8,773 bases of DNA from Bacteroidales bacterium (GCA_029210905.1 JARGGF010000125.1:1-8773); one strand, 5' to 3'. Positions 1-7,364 are shown, counted from the first letter of the stretch. A program made the numbers and translations. The notes: generated from the sequence alone by a model not told the origin.

Positions 1-817
1 GAATGATGTTTATTTTGAACAAATGGCCACTTATGCGTTTGAACAAAAAAGGCTTGTAGACAAGAAAATTTATCCGGAACAAGGATTGATAGGAAGAGTT
101 TTTAACGAAAAACAAACGATTTATCTTTCTGAAATTCCAAAAGACTATATAAATATTACTTCTGGCTTGGGTGAAAGCTCACCTAAAAATCTTTTGATAG
201 TTCCACTGCTTATAAACATGGAAGTTCATGGGGCTATTGAAATTGCTTCATTTAATGTTATAAAAGGTTTTCAAATAGAGTTTATAGAAAAAATAGGCGA
301 AAACATTGCATCAACTATTAATAATGTTTTGGTTAATGATAAAACTAAAACATTGTTAAGACAATCAAGAGAGCAATCGGAACTTTTGAGTAACCAGGAA
401 GAGGAGATGCGAAGAAATATTATAGAACTTAAGAATATACAAAAAGAATCGGATGCCAGTATATATGCTAAGAGAGATTTGTTAAAATCGCTCGAACATA
501 TATTATTATTGGTTGAACTAAGTGCAGATGGTGAGATTTTGTCTATAAGCGATTATGTTCCGAAATTTTTTGCAATGTCCAAAGAAAACCTTGTTGGGAA
601 ACATTATAGCGATTACAGCAATTTTGTGCCGGTAGACGAGTATAAAAACCTTATATTGTCATGGGAGAAATTGGCAAATGGCGAAGAGGTGCAAACTGAA
701 CTTAAAGTTAAATCAGGCCTTGGAAAGATGACCAATATAATGGTCAATATAGTACCTGAATTTGAAAATGAAAAAATTCAGAGAATTATTTTAATGGGGG
801 TTGAATTAAAAAAGTAA
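1..817 (+). CDS. GAF-PAS sensory protein, 5' end outside the window (partial)
   Basis: The frame is open to the left window edge. Codons before the internal ATG at 23 read NDVYFEQ and continue the GAF fold, so that Met is not the start. Numbering from it, residues 1-100 are the second half of a GAF domain (GLIGRVFNEKQTIYL, then SGLGESSPKNLLIVPLL). Residues 105-155 form a charged coiled coil containing NQEEEMRRNIIELK, close to a QEEEMRQN-type linker common in Bacteroidota sensors. Residues 157-262 form a PAS domain. The protein stops right after the last PAS strand, with no output domain. The next gene begins 26 bp downstream on the same strand and is a paralogue over GAF-coil-PAS, so the two are probably co-transcribed. 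Likely role: binding of a small ligand or cofactor and passing the signal to a partner protein; the ligand is unknown. The missing N-terminus could carry membrane segments, as in the neighbour. Confidence 0.85.
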   Translation, partial: NDVYFEQMATYAFEQKRLVDKKIYPEQGLIGRVFNEKQTIYLSEIPKDYINITSGLGESSPKNLLIVPLLINMEVHGAIEIASFNVIKGFQIEFIEKIGENIASTINNVLVNDKTKTLLRQSREQSELLSNQEEEMRRNIIELKNIQKESDASIYAKRDLLKSLEHILLLVELSADGEILSISDYVPKFFAMSKENLVGKHYSDYSNFVPVDEYKNLILSWEKLANGEEVQTELKVKSGLGKMTNIMVNIVPEFENEKIQRIILMGVELKK

Positions 818-843
818 AAGGAAATTTTTAAAGCAAATAACTA

Positions 844-3195
844 ATGTTTCTAAAGTTTTTTAAATCCGGTGAGAATTTACTAAAGTTTTCGTTGTTTACT
901 GTCTTGATTGTTAGTGTATTATCTCTTCTGATATATGCTGACATTGCTTATAAAGTTAGAAGTATTTACGAATCGGAGCAGAGACTATATCACATAGGAA
1001 AAAGCTATGAATATAAAATAAAAGCAGAGCTTGATCAATATTATTCAATTTTGGATTTGTTATCGGTTTCTTTTTCAAATAATTTTCGGGATGCTAATTT
1101 TAATCAAAAATCGAAGGTGCTTTTGCAAAATATGATTGAAAAGCATGAGCGCATTATGGCTGTTGGATTGGTGACCAGAACAACTGATGATTATGAGAAT
1201 GCAGATTTGCTGAATTTAAGCGATAGTGCTGCCAATAGCACCTTGTTTTTTAATCGTATAAAAGAAGGTGTTTCTGAGCAAAATAATGCAGATGAATTCC
1301 AGGGACTACAATTTAAAGTGGAAGTTGAAAAAACTATCGCAAAAGGACAAACCTCAATATTAAGTCCATTAACAAAAAAAATAGCAGGTGAAGACGTTTC
1401 AGTAATTCCTGTAGTTTCGCCAGTTTACAAGAGTAAAGAGTTGGTTGGATATCTCATCCTTTATGTTTCAATAGACTGGCTTGGTAATGATGAGCTTTTA
1501 GGTGATGGTTTTACATCTGAATACGAAGCTTTTGTAACAGTTGGGAATGGTCAATTGGTTGCAATCAAAAAAAATAAGGTTTTTTTGGCCGAAAACATTA
1601 ATAAAGTGTGCTTGCCTTGTAATGATCTTCTAAATGAAAAAGGAAGTATTTTTAATTCCTCAATTCAGGATAGATACATAACTCTTTGTATTCCAATTGA
1701 TTTTAAATTTGGAATTCAAAATTGGAATGTTTGTCTGAGAAGTGAAAAAAATACTTTTGCCTATGCCGGACAAAACAGAATATTTACATGGATTTTGGGT
1801 CTTTTATTATTGATCATTGGCATAATTGTTATCGAATTTTTAATCAGGCGAAATTCAAAGCCATGGGATTACATTCATGAACTTGTAAATGATATAATTA
1901 CAGGAGTAAAAAAGACTGGCAAAAAAGAAATTGATATTTATGATTCAAATTTCGGGGAACTTAAGGATTCACTAATATTGATTGATAATTCGTTAAACGA
2001 ATTGTCATCTATTAATAAATCAGCTTTATCGGAAGATTATTCTAAAACTTTTTCCAAATCAAAATTTAAGAATAAGATCATTGATAGTTCAATGTCTTTA
2101 ATTAGTAAGTTGAAGTTAGCTTCTGAACAATATAAACAGAGTGAGCTTGCTGCAAAAGAAGCCAATCATTATATTGAAGGACTTGATAAAATTAACAGCG
2201 TATTAAAAGTTCACCATGAAGACATACATGAACTTTCGGAACAGATAATTCGTACTTTGGTTGATTTGATGGATGTGGAGATGGGTGCTGTATTTCTGTT
2301 AAAAAATGAAGCTGACGAATTAATACTTGATTTGGAAGTTAGTTATGCATATGATGAAAATAAATATCAAAAAAGGGCTTTTAAATTAGGTGAGTCACTT
2401 ATTGGCTCATGCGCATCGGAAAAAAGGACTGTCCATTTAAAGAAAATTCCAGAAGATTACCTGAAAATTATATCGGGATTAGGACACACATCACCTAAAA
2501 GTTTATTAATAATTCCATTAATCTTTGAAAAAGAAGTGTTGGGAGTAATTGAGCTTGGTACTTTGAACGAATTTGACCAGAATGCGGTAAGTTTTGCTGA
2601 AAAGGCAGCTGAAACAATTGCAAATACATTGTCGCTTGCTGAAAACAATATTAAAAACAGCTTTTTGCTTGAAAAGACCCAGTTGCAAACAAAAGAACTT
2701 GAAGAAAGCGACCGGAAAATGAAAGAGGCATTGGCCGAATTAAAGGATATTCAAAGCAGGACTGCAAAAAGTGAAGCCGAAGTTAGAGCTAAGCTTGATG
2801 CTATGAATAATACTTTGATGATGGTAGAGTATACCACTGAAGGTATTTTACTTGATGCCAATTATAAGTTTCTGAACACTATGCAGTACTCTTTGGAGGA
2901 AATTAAGGGTAATAATGTTATTGAATTGCTTAAAGAGGAAGATCGTGATGAATTATTAAAGGTTATAAACACGGTTAAAAATGGCAATTATTATGAATCA
3001 GTGATGCGCAGGCATACAAAATTAGGGGTGGAAAAATGGTTTATGGCAACTTATACCCCTGTTTTTAATGACGAAGGTTCAGTGCAGAATATCTTGTTTT
3101 TTGGTATTGATATTACAAAAATGAGAAACCATGAACTTGAATTAAAAGAACAGTCTGAAAGACTAATGGCCGAAATTAAAAAACTAAAAAAGTAA
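844..3195 (+). CDS. Membrane sensor: Cache-like - HAMP-like - GAF - coiled coil - PAS
   Basis: A 783-aa inner-membrane sensor. A membrane helix at about residues 15-32 and a second at 313-334 (followed by RR) enclose an extracytoplasmic region of about 280 aa. That is the size of a double Cache domain, and VIPVVSPVYKSKELVGYLIL is a Cache-like strand pair. The region holds four cysteines (C256, C259, C282, C297), all near its membrane-proximal end. Residues 337-395 resemble a HAMP linker (proline after the helix, then FGELKDSLILIDNSLNEL). A GAF domain spans about 447-599 (SLIGSCASEKRTVHL, SGLGHTSPKSLLIIPL), a coiled coil 600-652, and a PAS domain 654-763 ending in FFGIDITKMRN and a short charged helix. 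No histidine kinase, GGDEF, PP2C or MCP signalling domain follows. The start ATG lies 26 bp after the upstream paralogue and directly precedes the first membrane helix. It probably senses an external ligand and signals through a partner protein. Domain calls are by eye; the Cache call is the least certain. Confidence 0.85.
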   Translation: MFLKFFKSGENLLKFSLFTVLIVSVLSLLIYADIAYKVRSIYESEQRLYHIGKSYEYKIKAELDQYYSILDLLSVSFSNNFRDANFNQKSKVLLQNMIEKHERIMAVGLVTRTTDDYENADLLNLSDSAANSTLFFNRIKEGVSEQNNADEFQGLQFKVEVEKTIAKGQTSILSPLTKKIAGEDVSVIPVVSPVYKSKELVGYLILYVSIDWLGNDELLGDGFTSEYEAFVTVGNGQLVAIKKNKVFLAENINKVCLPCNDLLNEKGSIFNSSIQDRYITLCIPIDFKFGIQNWNVCLRSEKNTFAYAGQNRIFTWILGLLLLIIGIIVIEFLIRRNSKPWDYIHELVNDIITGVKKTGKKEIDIYDSNFGELKDSLILIDNSLNELSSINKSALSEDYSKTFSKSKFKNKIIDSSMSLISKLKLASEQYKQSELAAKEANHYIEGLDKINSVLKVHHEDIHELSEQIIRTLVDLMDVEMGAVFLLKNEADELILDLEVSYAYDENKYQKRAFKLGESLIGSCASEKRTVHLKKIPEDYLKIISGLGHTSPKSLLIIPLIFEKEVLGVIELGTLNEFDQNAVSFAEKAAETIANTLSLAENNIKNSFLLEKTQLQTKELEESDRKMKEALAELKDIQSRTAKSEAEVRAKLDAMNNTLMMVEYTTEGILLDANYKFLNTMQYSLEEIKGNNVIELLKEEDRDELLKVINTVKNGNYYESVMRRHTKLGVEKWFMATYTPVFNDEGSVQNILFFGIDITKMRNHELELKEQSERLMAEIKKLKK

Positions 3196-3233
3196 ACAAA
3201 TTAGGTTAGATGCATCAACACATTATAAAAAAA

Positions 3234-4268
3234 CTATCTTAATAAATTAATAATAGCCCATATCAATATTACCAGAAATAATCCAGCAGCAACCAGCATC
3301 AGCCTTTTATACTTTAATATAAACTGTTCGAATTCAAACAAAGAATTAAAACGCTTTTGATCTCTTAACAGAAGTTTATAATCTTTGTTGCTTGCATGAT
3401 TTTCAGACTCAAAAGTTTCTACAGCTTTGTTTATAAATAAGCTTGCATCCTTTAATTTGTTTTGTTTTACATAACAATAAGCCAGATTGTGATATAAGCC
3501 ACTGATGCTCAGGGATTTTTTACGTTTTCTTTTTTTTTCAAAATTGATAGCTTTTAAATTATATTCTACCGCTTTTTCATAATTTTGAATACCCTCATAG
3601 GTTTTTGAAAGGGCAAAATAAGAATCAGGGAGTAAATCATCATACTTCCCGGCATGCTTTTCAAGTATTTCAATATCTTTCAGACTATAGAAAATGGCAT
3701 TTACAGTGTCCCCTAATTTTTTGTAAATATAAGCCTTGTCTCTATAGAAAAGTGCTACTATGGGATGCTTACTGTCAATGGCCTCAGATATTTGTATGGC
3801 TCTTTGATTATATAACAGTGCATCCTCATATTGTTGATATTTAATTAAATTAGTAGATAACAGATAGCTTAATTGTGCCAGATGAAAGGTATTTCCGGAT
3901 ACCTTTTGAATAACTGACTTTAGTTTGTTATAAATAGGTAAAAACTCTTCCTGGTAGTCTAATTGGTTGGCCTCAAGCCTTTTGCTGAAATAGTCAATAA
4001 TTGTTGCAATTTGTTCAGGTTCAGGGCAATATGTTTCCAAAACTGTTTCTCTGACAACCTCCCTTATCGAATATAAATCTTTTTGGCGTATTAGCAGTTC
4101 TTTTGAGGATAAATCGTGAATAGTATCGAAAAAGGCAGCACATTCGGTTTTATCTATTTGAAATATTTCAAAAAGTTCCGGGAGCGCATAATAATTTAAA
4201 GGTAAAACTGAAAAACTATATACTATTTCTCTTTCCCAATTGTTCAAATTTGTTAAATCAATGATCAT
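3234..4268 (-). CDS. Winged-helix-like / TPR protein with C-terminal membrane anchor
   Basis: A 344-aa protein. Residues 10-100 (WEREIVYSFSVLP, then SSKELLIRQKDLYSIREVV) resemble the winged-helix segment that follows the NTPase in NB-ARC/STAND proteins, but no P-loop or other NTPase motif is present. Residues 129-288 contain about four TPR-like helix pairs, for example YEDALLYNQRAIQI, DTVNAIFYSLKDIEIL, YEKAVEYNLKAINFEK and LKDASLFINKAVETFE. A basic run KKRKRKK lies at 245-251. Residues 323-343 form one hydrophobic helix preceded by KYKR, predicting a tail anchor with the TPRs in the cytoplasm. The start ATG is the first in frame. The gene converges on the sensor gene with only 38 bp between them. 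TPRs imply a protein-binding scaffold, but the partner is unknown. The TPR and anchor calls are firm; the winged-helix relationship is tentative. Confidence 0.8.
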   Translation of the reverse strand: MIIDLTNLNNWEREIVYSFSVLPLNYYALPELFEIFQIDKTECAAFFDTIHDLSSKELLIRQKDLYSIREVVRETVLETYCPEPEQIATIIDYFSKRLEANQLDYQEEFLPIYNKLKSVIQKVSGNTFHLAQLSYLLSTNLIKYQQYEDALLYNQRAIQISEAIDSKHPIVALFYRDKAYIYKKLGDTVNAIFYSLKDIEILEKHAGKYDDLLPDSYFALSKTYEGIQNYEKAVEYNLKAINFEKKRKRKKSLSISGLYHNLAYCYVKQNKLKDASLFINKAVETFESENHASNKDYKLLLRDQKRFNSLFEFEQFILKYKRLMLVAAGLFLVILIWAIINLLR

Positions 4269-4400
4269 TATTTAAATACTGATGTTACTATGAAAAATTA
4301 ACCTATCCGAATTATTTTCAAAATCACTTTTTCTTATTTGAAAGCTGTATTTACCTTAAAATCAAAGAGGTATACAAGTGTGTTCTTTAATTTGCAAGAT

Positions 4401-4427
4401 TCCCCAAAAGGGGAGCTAAAAGCCTCC
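4401..4427. repeat. GC-rich overlapping inverted repeats
   Basis: TCCCC (4401-4405), an AAAA loop, and GGGGA (4410-4414) form a perfect 5-bp stem. The right arm overlaps a second possible stem, GGAG (4412-4415) with CTCC (4424-4427), so the two hairpins exclude each other. The island stands out in a very AT-rich spacer. It resembles short C- and G-run intergenic repeats I recall from Bacteroidota genomes, so it may be a fragment of a dispersed repeat. That link is from memory and needs a genome-wide comparison. In the transcript of the TPR gene it would lie in the predicted 5' leader. Confidence 0.4.
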
Positions 4428-4466
4428 AACAAGCATATAATCTTATTATATTTAAGTTACAAAATG

Positions 4467-4501
4467 CAAAATTAGTGATAATACTTTGGTTTTTTTACAA
4501 A
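4467..4501 (-). promoter_or_regulatory. Possible promoter for the TPR gene
   Basis: On the minus strand an exact TAnnTTTG match (TAATTTTG, 4474 down to 4467) is preceded 23 bp upstream by TTTG (4501 down to 4498). This fits the Bacteroidota -33/-7 pattern at the long end of the allowed spacing. The predicted transcript would start near 4460, leaving a leader of about 190 nt before the TPR gene. The surroundings are AT-rich, so a chance match is possible. Confidence 0.3.
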
Positions 4502-4577
4502 CAATAAAGTGAAGGTTTAATTTTGCCTTAAAACATTTTTTATGGATATAACAATTGCCAGGTAATTTAGTTCAAAT

Positions 4578-4844
4578 TTAGTGTACCATAAAGCCTGTGT
4601 AGCCTTTATCTTTGATTTCGAGTATTTCAACCGCTTCAACCACTGCCCACCTGGGGCCTTCATTGCAATATCTTAAAAATTTTTCAATTTCCTCATCAGT
4701 ACCAGAGGCTTCTATATAAACTGAGCCATCAAGCATATTTTTTACCATACCTTTGATGTTATATTCATTGGCTACTTTCATGGTGTGGTGCCTGAAGCCT
4801 ACACCCTGAACTCTTCCGTTTATGCTTATTGCAAGGCTTTTCAT
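4578..4844 (-). CDS. acyP: Acylphosphatase
   Basis: An 88-aa cytoplasmic enzyme of normal length for acylphosphatases, which hydrolyse the carboxyl-phosphate bond of acyl phosphates such as acetyl phosphate or 1,3-bisphosphoglycerate. The signature GRVQGVGFRH (residues 10-19) supplies the phosphate-binding loop and the catalytic arginine R18. The second signature, GMVKNMLDGSVYIEASG, supplies the catalytic asparagine N36 and the D-G turn. The C-terminal strand ends in YTGFMVH, close to the family's usual end. It starts 68 bp after the MEMO-family gene on the same strand with no clear terminator between, so it may be the last gene of the AMMECR1-radical SAM-MEMO run. Whether it is functionally tied to that set or merely next to it cannot be told from one locus. 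Confidence 0.95.
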   Translation of the reverse strand: MKSLAISINGRVQGVGFRHHTMKVANEYNIKGMVKNMLDGSVYIEASGTDEEIEKFLRYCNEGPRWAVVEAVEILEIKDKGYTGFMVH

Positions 4845-4912
4845 CTTGTATGTTTGCTTATGTTTTTATTTAAATTATCCAGTATTTTAAATTAATTATA
4901 ACTGGTTTAATC

Positions 4913-5761
4913 TTAACCCATATTATCTTTATAAAATATAATTGATATGTAGTTCACTACTTCATCCGATGGCATTATTTGTCCGGAATGCCCCCTTGCT
5001 AAAATTCCAGATTGATAATTACCCTGAAGGGCTGAATATTCCATCAAACACATTATAGGGCCAAATCCGCAAACCGAAATATTGTGTGCCCGTACTGTTT
5101 TTTCAATATTTTCAACATTTTGATTTTCAATTTCTTTCAATACCATATTGTCAAGCACTTCACTTTTTTTTGGATGCTTAAAGTGTGTAAAATCTGATGA
5201 CGCGATAATTGTAATTTTTCGATGAAGTTTTTGAGCGGCGGCATCAATTTTTTGCGCAAGCAATTTAGCGTTTTTAGCATTTTGTTCAGAAAGTGTAATC
5301 ATTACTATCTTAAACTGATGATTCAAAAAATGCTGCAAAAGAGGCAACATCACTTCACCAGCATGCTCGTTCTTGTGCGCTATGTCTGAAACTGGTATGT
5401 TAAGTTCATCCCTGAATTCCATATCCTGCTCTAGTTTTCCAAATGGAGTTTGCCAAAACCGATGGCTTTCTGTAGCCATTTTTTCTCCATAGCCTGTATG
5501 ATTTGGATTTATAATCACAAAGGTTTCTGCTTTATCATTACTGTTTTTGAGTATTTCAAAAAAATGAATGGCTTGATAGGCAGAAAACATGTATCCTGCA
5601 TGTGGAACAACAGCTCCATGAATTATTTTTTGTGCAAATGAAAGGTCTATTTTATTTTTTTCAAGGAGATAGATTTCCTGAATTGTTGCGGCCAGTTTAT
5701 TTTTTTCAGACGGATAAAATCTGCCTGAAACGGCTGGTAATCTTGTACTTGTGTCTTGCAT
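4913..5761 (-). CDS. amrB: AmmeMemoRadiSam system protein B (MEMO family, LigB-like fold)
   Basis: A 282-aa protein of the MEMO family, related to class III extradiol dioxygenases (LigB). The N-terminus RLPAVSGRFYPSE is the family's usual opening. The residues that line the metal site in human MEMO1 have counterparts: H54 in VVPHAGYMFS, H88 in NPNHTGYG, D190 and H193 in SSDFTHF, and C231 in SVCGFGP. The segment usually seen as EHS-x-E reads EHAGE here (132-136). The presence of the full set suggests an active metal-binding pocket, but the substrate in bacteria is unknown. The gene starts 11 bp after the radical SAM stop, so the two are almost certainly co-transcribed. The family shares an ancestor with the human protein, but no eukaryotic role should be assumed for it. 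Confidence 0.93.
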   Translation of the reverse strand: MQDTSTRLPAVSGRFYPSEKNKLAATIQEIYLLEKNKIDLSFAQKIIHGAVVPHAGYMFSAYQAIHFFEILKNSNDKAETFVIINPNHTGYGEKMATESHRFWQTPFGKLEQDMEFRDELNIPVSDIAHKNEHAGEVMLPLLQHFLNHQFKIVMITLSEQNAKNAKLLAQKIDAAAQKLHRKITIIASSDFTHFKHPKKSEVLDNMVLKEIENQNVENIEKTVRAHNISVCGFGPIMCLMEYSALQGNYQSGILARGHSGQIMPSDEVVNYISIIFYKDNMG

Positions 5762-5772
5762 TTGTGTATGGG

Positions 5773-6777
5773 TTAAAGGTGTTCAATAATTTTATTCCTG
5801 CAAATTAAGCATTGTCCGTTTTGATCCAGTCCCTCGGTATTTACAGCATAGCCATTTCTGCTGATTACCACATTATTACACTTGCTGCAATGTGTGTTTT
5901 GCCCATTTAAGGTCAATAAATTTCCAATATAAACGTAGTTTAAATGTTCTGCTGCAATGTTGTAAAAGTTTGTCATTTTTTCAGACGATGTAGCCGGAAC
6001 AGATAACTTATAGCGGGGAAAGTACCTGGACAAGTGCAAAACAGTATTTTCTCCAAGTTCATTTTTAATCCATTTTATCATTTCAACAAAATGGTTTTCA
6101 TCATCATTTAATCCAGGGATAATCAGATTTGTAATTTCAAGAAACTTACCTGAATTATTTATCTTAATTAAGTTTTTTTTAATCGGTTCCAGTATTGATT
6201 TTGTGATTTTTTTATAAAACTCTTCAGTAAAAGCTTTTAAATCGACACTAAATGCATCAATAAAATTAAGCATGCTTTCTAAAGGTCCCTCCATAAAAAA
6301 GCCATTGGTAACCATAACATTTTTTAAATCATATTGTTTTGCAAGAAGGGCTGTATCCCTCATAAACTCATAAAAAATAAATGGTTCGTTATAGGTGTAT
6401 GCAATTCCAATGTTATTTTTTAATCGCATGGCATCATTAACTATAGAATCTGGCGAAAGTTCTTTTAATTGAATGCCTTTTACACCAGATTGAGCAATTT
6501 CATAGTTTTGGCAAAATTTGCAATGCAGGTTGCAGCCAACGCTGCCAATAGATAGAATAGATTTTCCCGGATAATAATGATAGAGAGGTTTTTTTTCTAT
6601 AGGATCAGCGTGAAAACCACTTATTTTCCCATAGTTTTCAGCAATTAATGTTCCATTATGATTTACACGGACCCTGCAATTACCGGCTTTACCCTTATTA
6701 ATTAAGCATAAATGAGGACAGAGCTCACATCTAACCATGTCATCCTCTTCCTTGCAATAAAAAAGTGCTTCTCTCAT
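5773..6777 (-). CDS. amrS: AmmeMemoRadiSam system radical SAM enzyme
   Basis: A radical SAM enzyme related to pyruvate formate-lyase-activating enzymes. Numbering from the upstream TTG at 6804 (343 aa), the [4Fe-4S] motif is C91-x3-C95-x2-C98 in SVGCNLHCKFCQN. The N-terminus carries a further cysteine group (C26, C29, C33, C43; RCELCPHLC then GNCRVR) typical of this subfamily. YTYNEP follows in the barrel. The C-terminus has two CxxC pairs (C306/C309 and C332/C335) resembling a zinc ribbon. I chose the ATG at 6777 because MREALFY matches the usual start of the family; the TTG at 6804 would add nine residues and overlap the upstream stop as TTGA. It presumably makes a 5'-deoxyadenosyl radical to modify a substrate; that substrate is unknown. 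AMMECR1 lies directly upstream and MEMO 11 bp downstream, completing the conserved trio. Confidence 0.94.
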   Translation of the reverse strand: MREALFYCKEEDDMVRCELCPHLCLINKGKAGNCRVRVNHNGTLIAENYGKISGFHADPIEKKPLYHYYPGKSILSIGSVGCNLHCKFCQNYEIAQSGVKGIQLKELSPDSIVNDAMRLKNNIGIAYTYNEPFIFYEFMRDTALLAKQYDLKNVMVTNGFFMEGPLESMLNFIDAFSVDLKAFTEEFYKKITKSILEPIKKNLIKINNSGKFLEITNLIIPGLNDDENHFVEMIKWIKNELGENTVLHLSRYFPRYKLSVPATSSEKMTNFYNIAAEHLNYVYIGNLLTLNGQNTHCSKCNNVVISRNGYAVNTEGLDQNGQCLICRNKIIEHL

Positions 6778-6800
6778 AACATTTTCAGCTTTGTTATTGG

Positions 6801-7364
6801 TCAATAATATCTGGTTGAGGTAAAGGAATAAATCTTCAGCAAATTGCTCTTCGTATTTGAAAGTCCGGCCTTTCGTTTAGCAATTGAAAGTTGCTTTTCA
6901 ATAGTATCAATCCCGTCAATGTCAGGTAAAAGCACCCCTCTGGAGGCCCCTCCATCCGAAACTATAACACCAAAATGCTTTGGATTGAGTTCATCTGTGT
7001 TGTTTATTAATTGTGGCTGAGATAAAACGTCTACTGAAATTTTAATCTGTTCCAATTCAGATGGTTTTACCGGTTTAAATCGGGTATCCCTGGTAGCCGC
7101 AGAAACAGCATTTGATATAATTTCAAGATAAAGATTAACTTCTTGTGGATAAATGGTGCCTATGCAGCCACGCAGACTTCCATCTTTCAAATGTATTGAC
7201 ACAAAACATGACTGATTGACTGCTAATTCATCAGGAATTTTCCTTGACTTTATTTCAGTTAAATCATGTTTGTTGACAACCTTAAATATAGTCTCTAATG
7301 CCAGTGCTGTATGTGTGCTTTTTGTTTCGTACATTTTATATTTTTCTGTTATTTTTAAACCCAT
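6801..7364 (-). CDS. amrA: AmmeMemoRadiSam system protein A (AMMECR1 domain)
   Basis: A 187-aa AMMECR1-domain protein. The family hallmark LRGCIGT is at residues 64-70 with C67 at its centre. AVSAATRDTRFKPV (86-99) and RGVLLPDI are the other conserved blocks. Length is normal for a single-domain bacterial member. It is first in the four-gene minus-strand run, and its TGA stop (6801-6803) sits just before the radical SAM start. The start could be the ATG at 7364 or the one at 7334 (residue 11); the conserved domain begins only at about residue 18, so both keep it whole, and no Shine-Dalgarno helps decide. Human AMMECR1 belongs to the same family. The conserved cysteine-containing motif suggests a binding or catalytic surface, but no reaction is established to my knowledge. 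Confidence 0.94.
   Translation of the reverse strand: MGLKITEKYKMYETKSTHTALALETIFKVVNKHDLTEIKSRKIPDELAVNQSCFVSIHLKDGSLRGCIGTIYPQEVNLYLEIISNAVSAATRDTRFKPVKPSELEQIKISVDVLSQPQLINNTDELNPKHFGVIVSDGGASRGVLLPDIDGIDTIEKQLSIAKRKAGLSNTKSNLLKIYSFTSTRYY

Larger units (their letters stand above)
4269..4577. other. Intergenic region, 309 bp, no gene seen
   Basis: AT-rich spacer between the acylphosphatase stop and the start of the TPR gene, both on the minus strand. I see no coding frame, RNA gene or strong terminator. It contains a possible Bacteroidota-type promoter directed at the TPR gene (4467-4501, minus) and a short GC-rich island with overlapping inverted repeats (4401-4427). A weak AAGG/CCTT inverted repeat at 4512-4529 is too short to call a terminator for the acylphosphatase gene. 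Confidence 0.6.

Noticed and set aside
1609..1620. CLPC in the sensor domain as a c-type haem site
   Set aside because: The residue after the second cysteine is Asn, not His, so the CxxCH motif is absent.
3605..3844. Plus-strand open frame of 79 codons inside the TPR gene
   Set aside because: It is antisense to a clear TPR coding region and its translation shows no recognisable domain.
4879..4905. CCAGT / ACTGG inverted repeat between the MEMO and acylphosphatase genes
   Set aside because: Five-base arms around a 17-base AT-only loop and no T-run; too weak to call a terminator that would split the operon.
5450..5808. Two overlapping plus-strand open frames opposite the MEMO-family gene
   Set aside because: They lie antisense to conserved coding sequence, are rich in Phe/Cys/Leu as expected of AT-rich reverse frames, and lack any family signature.
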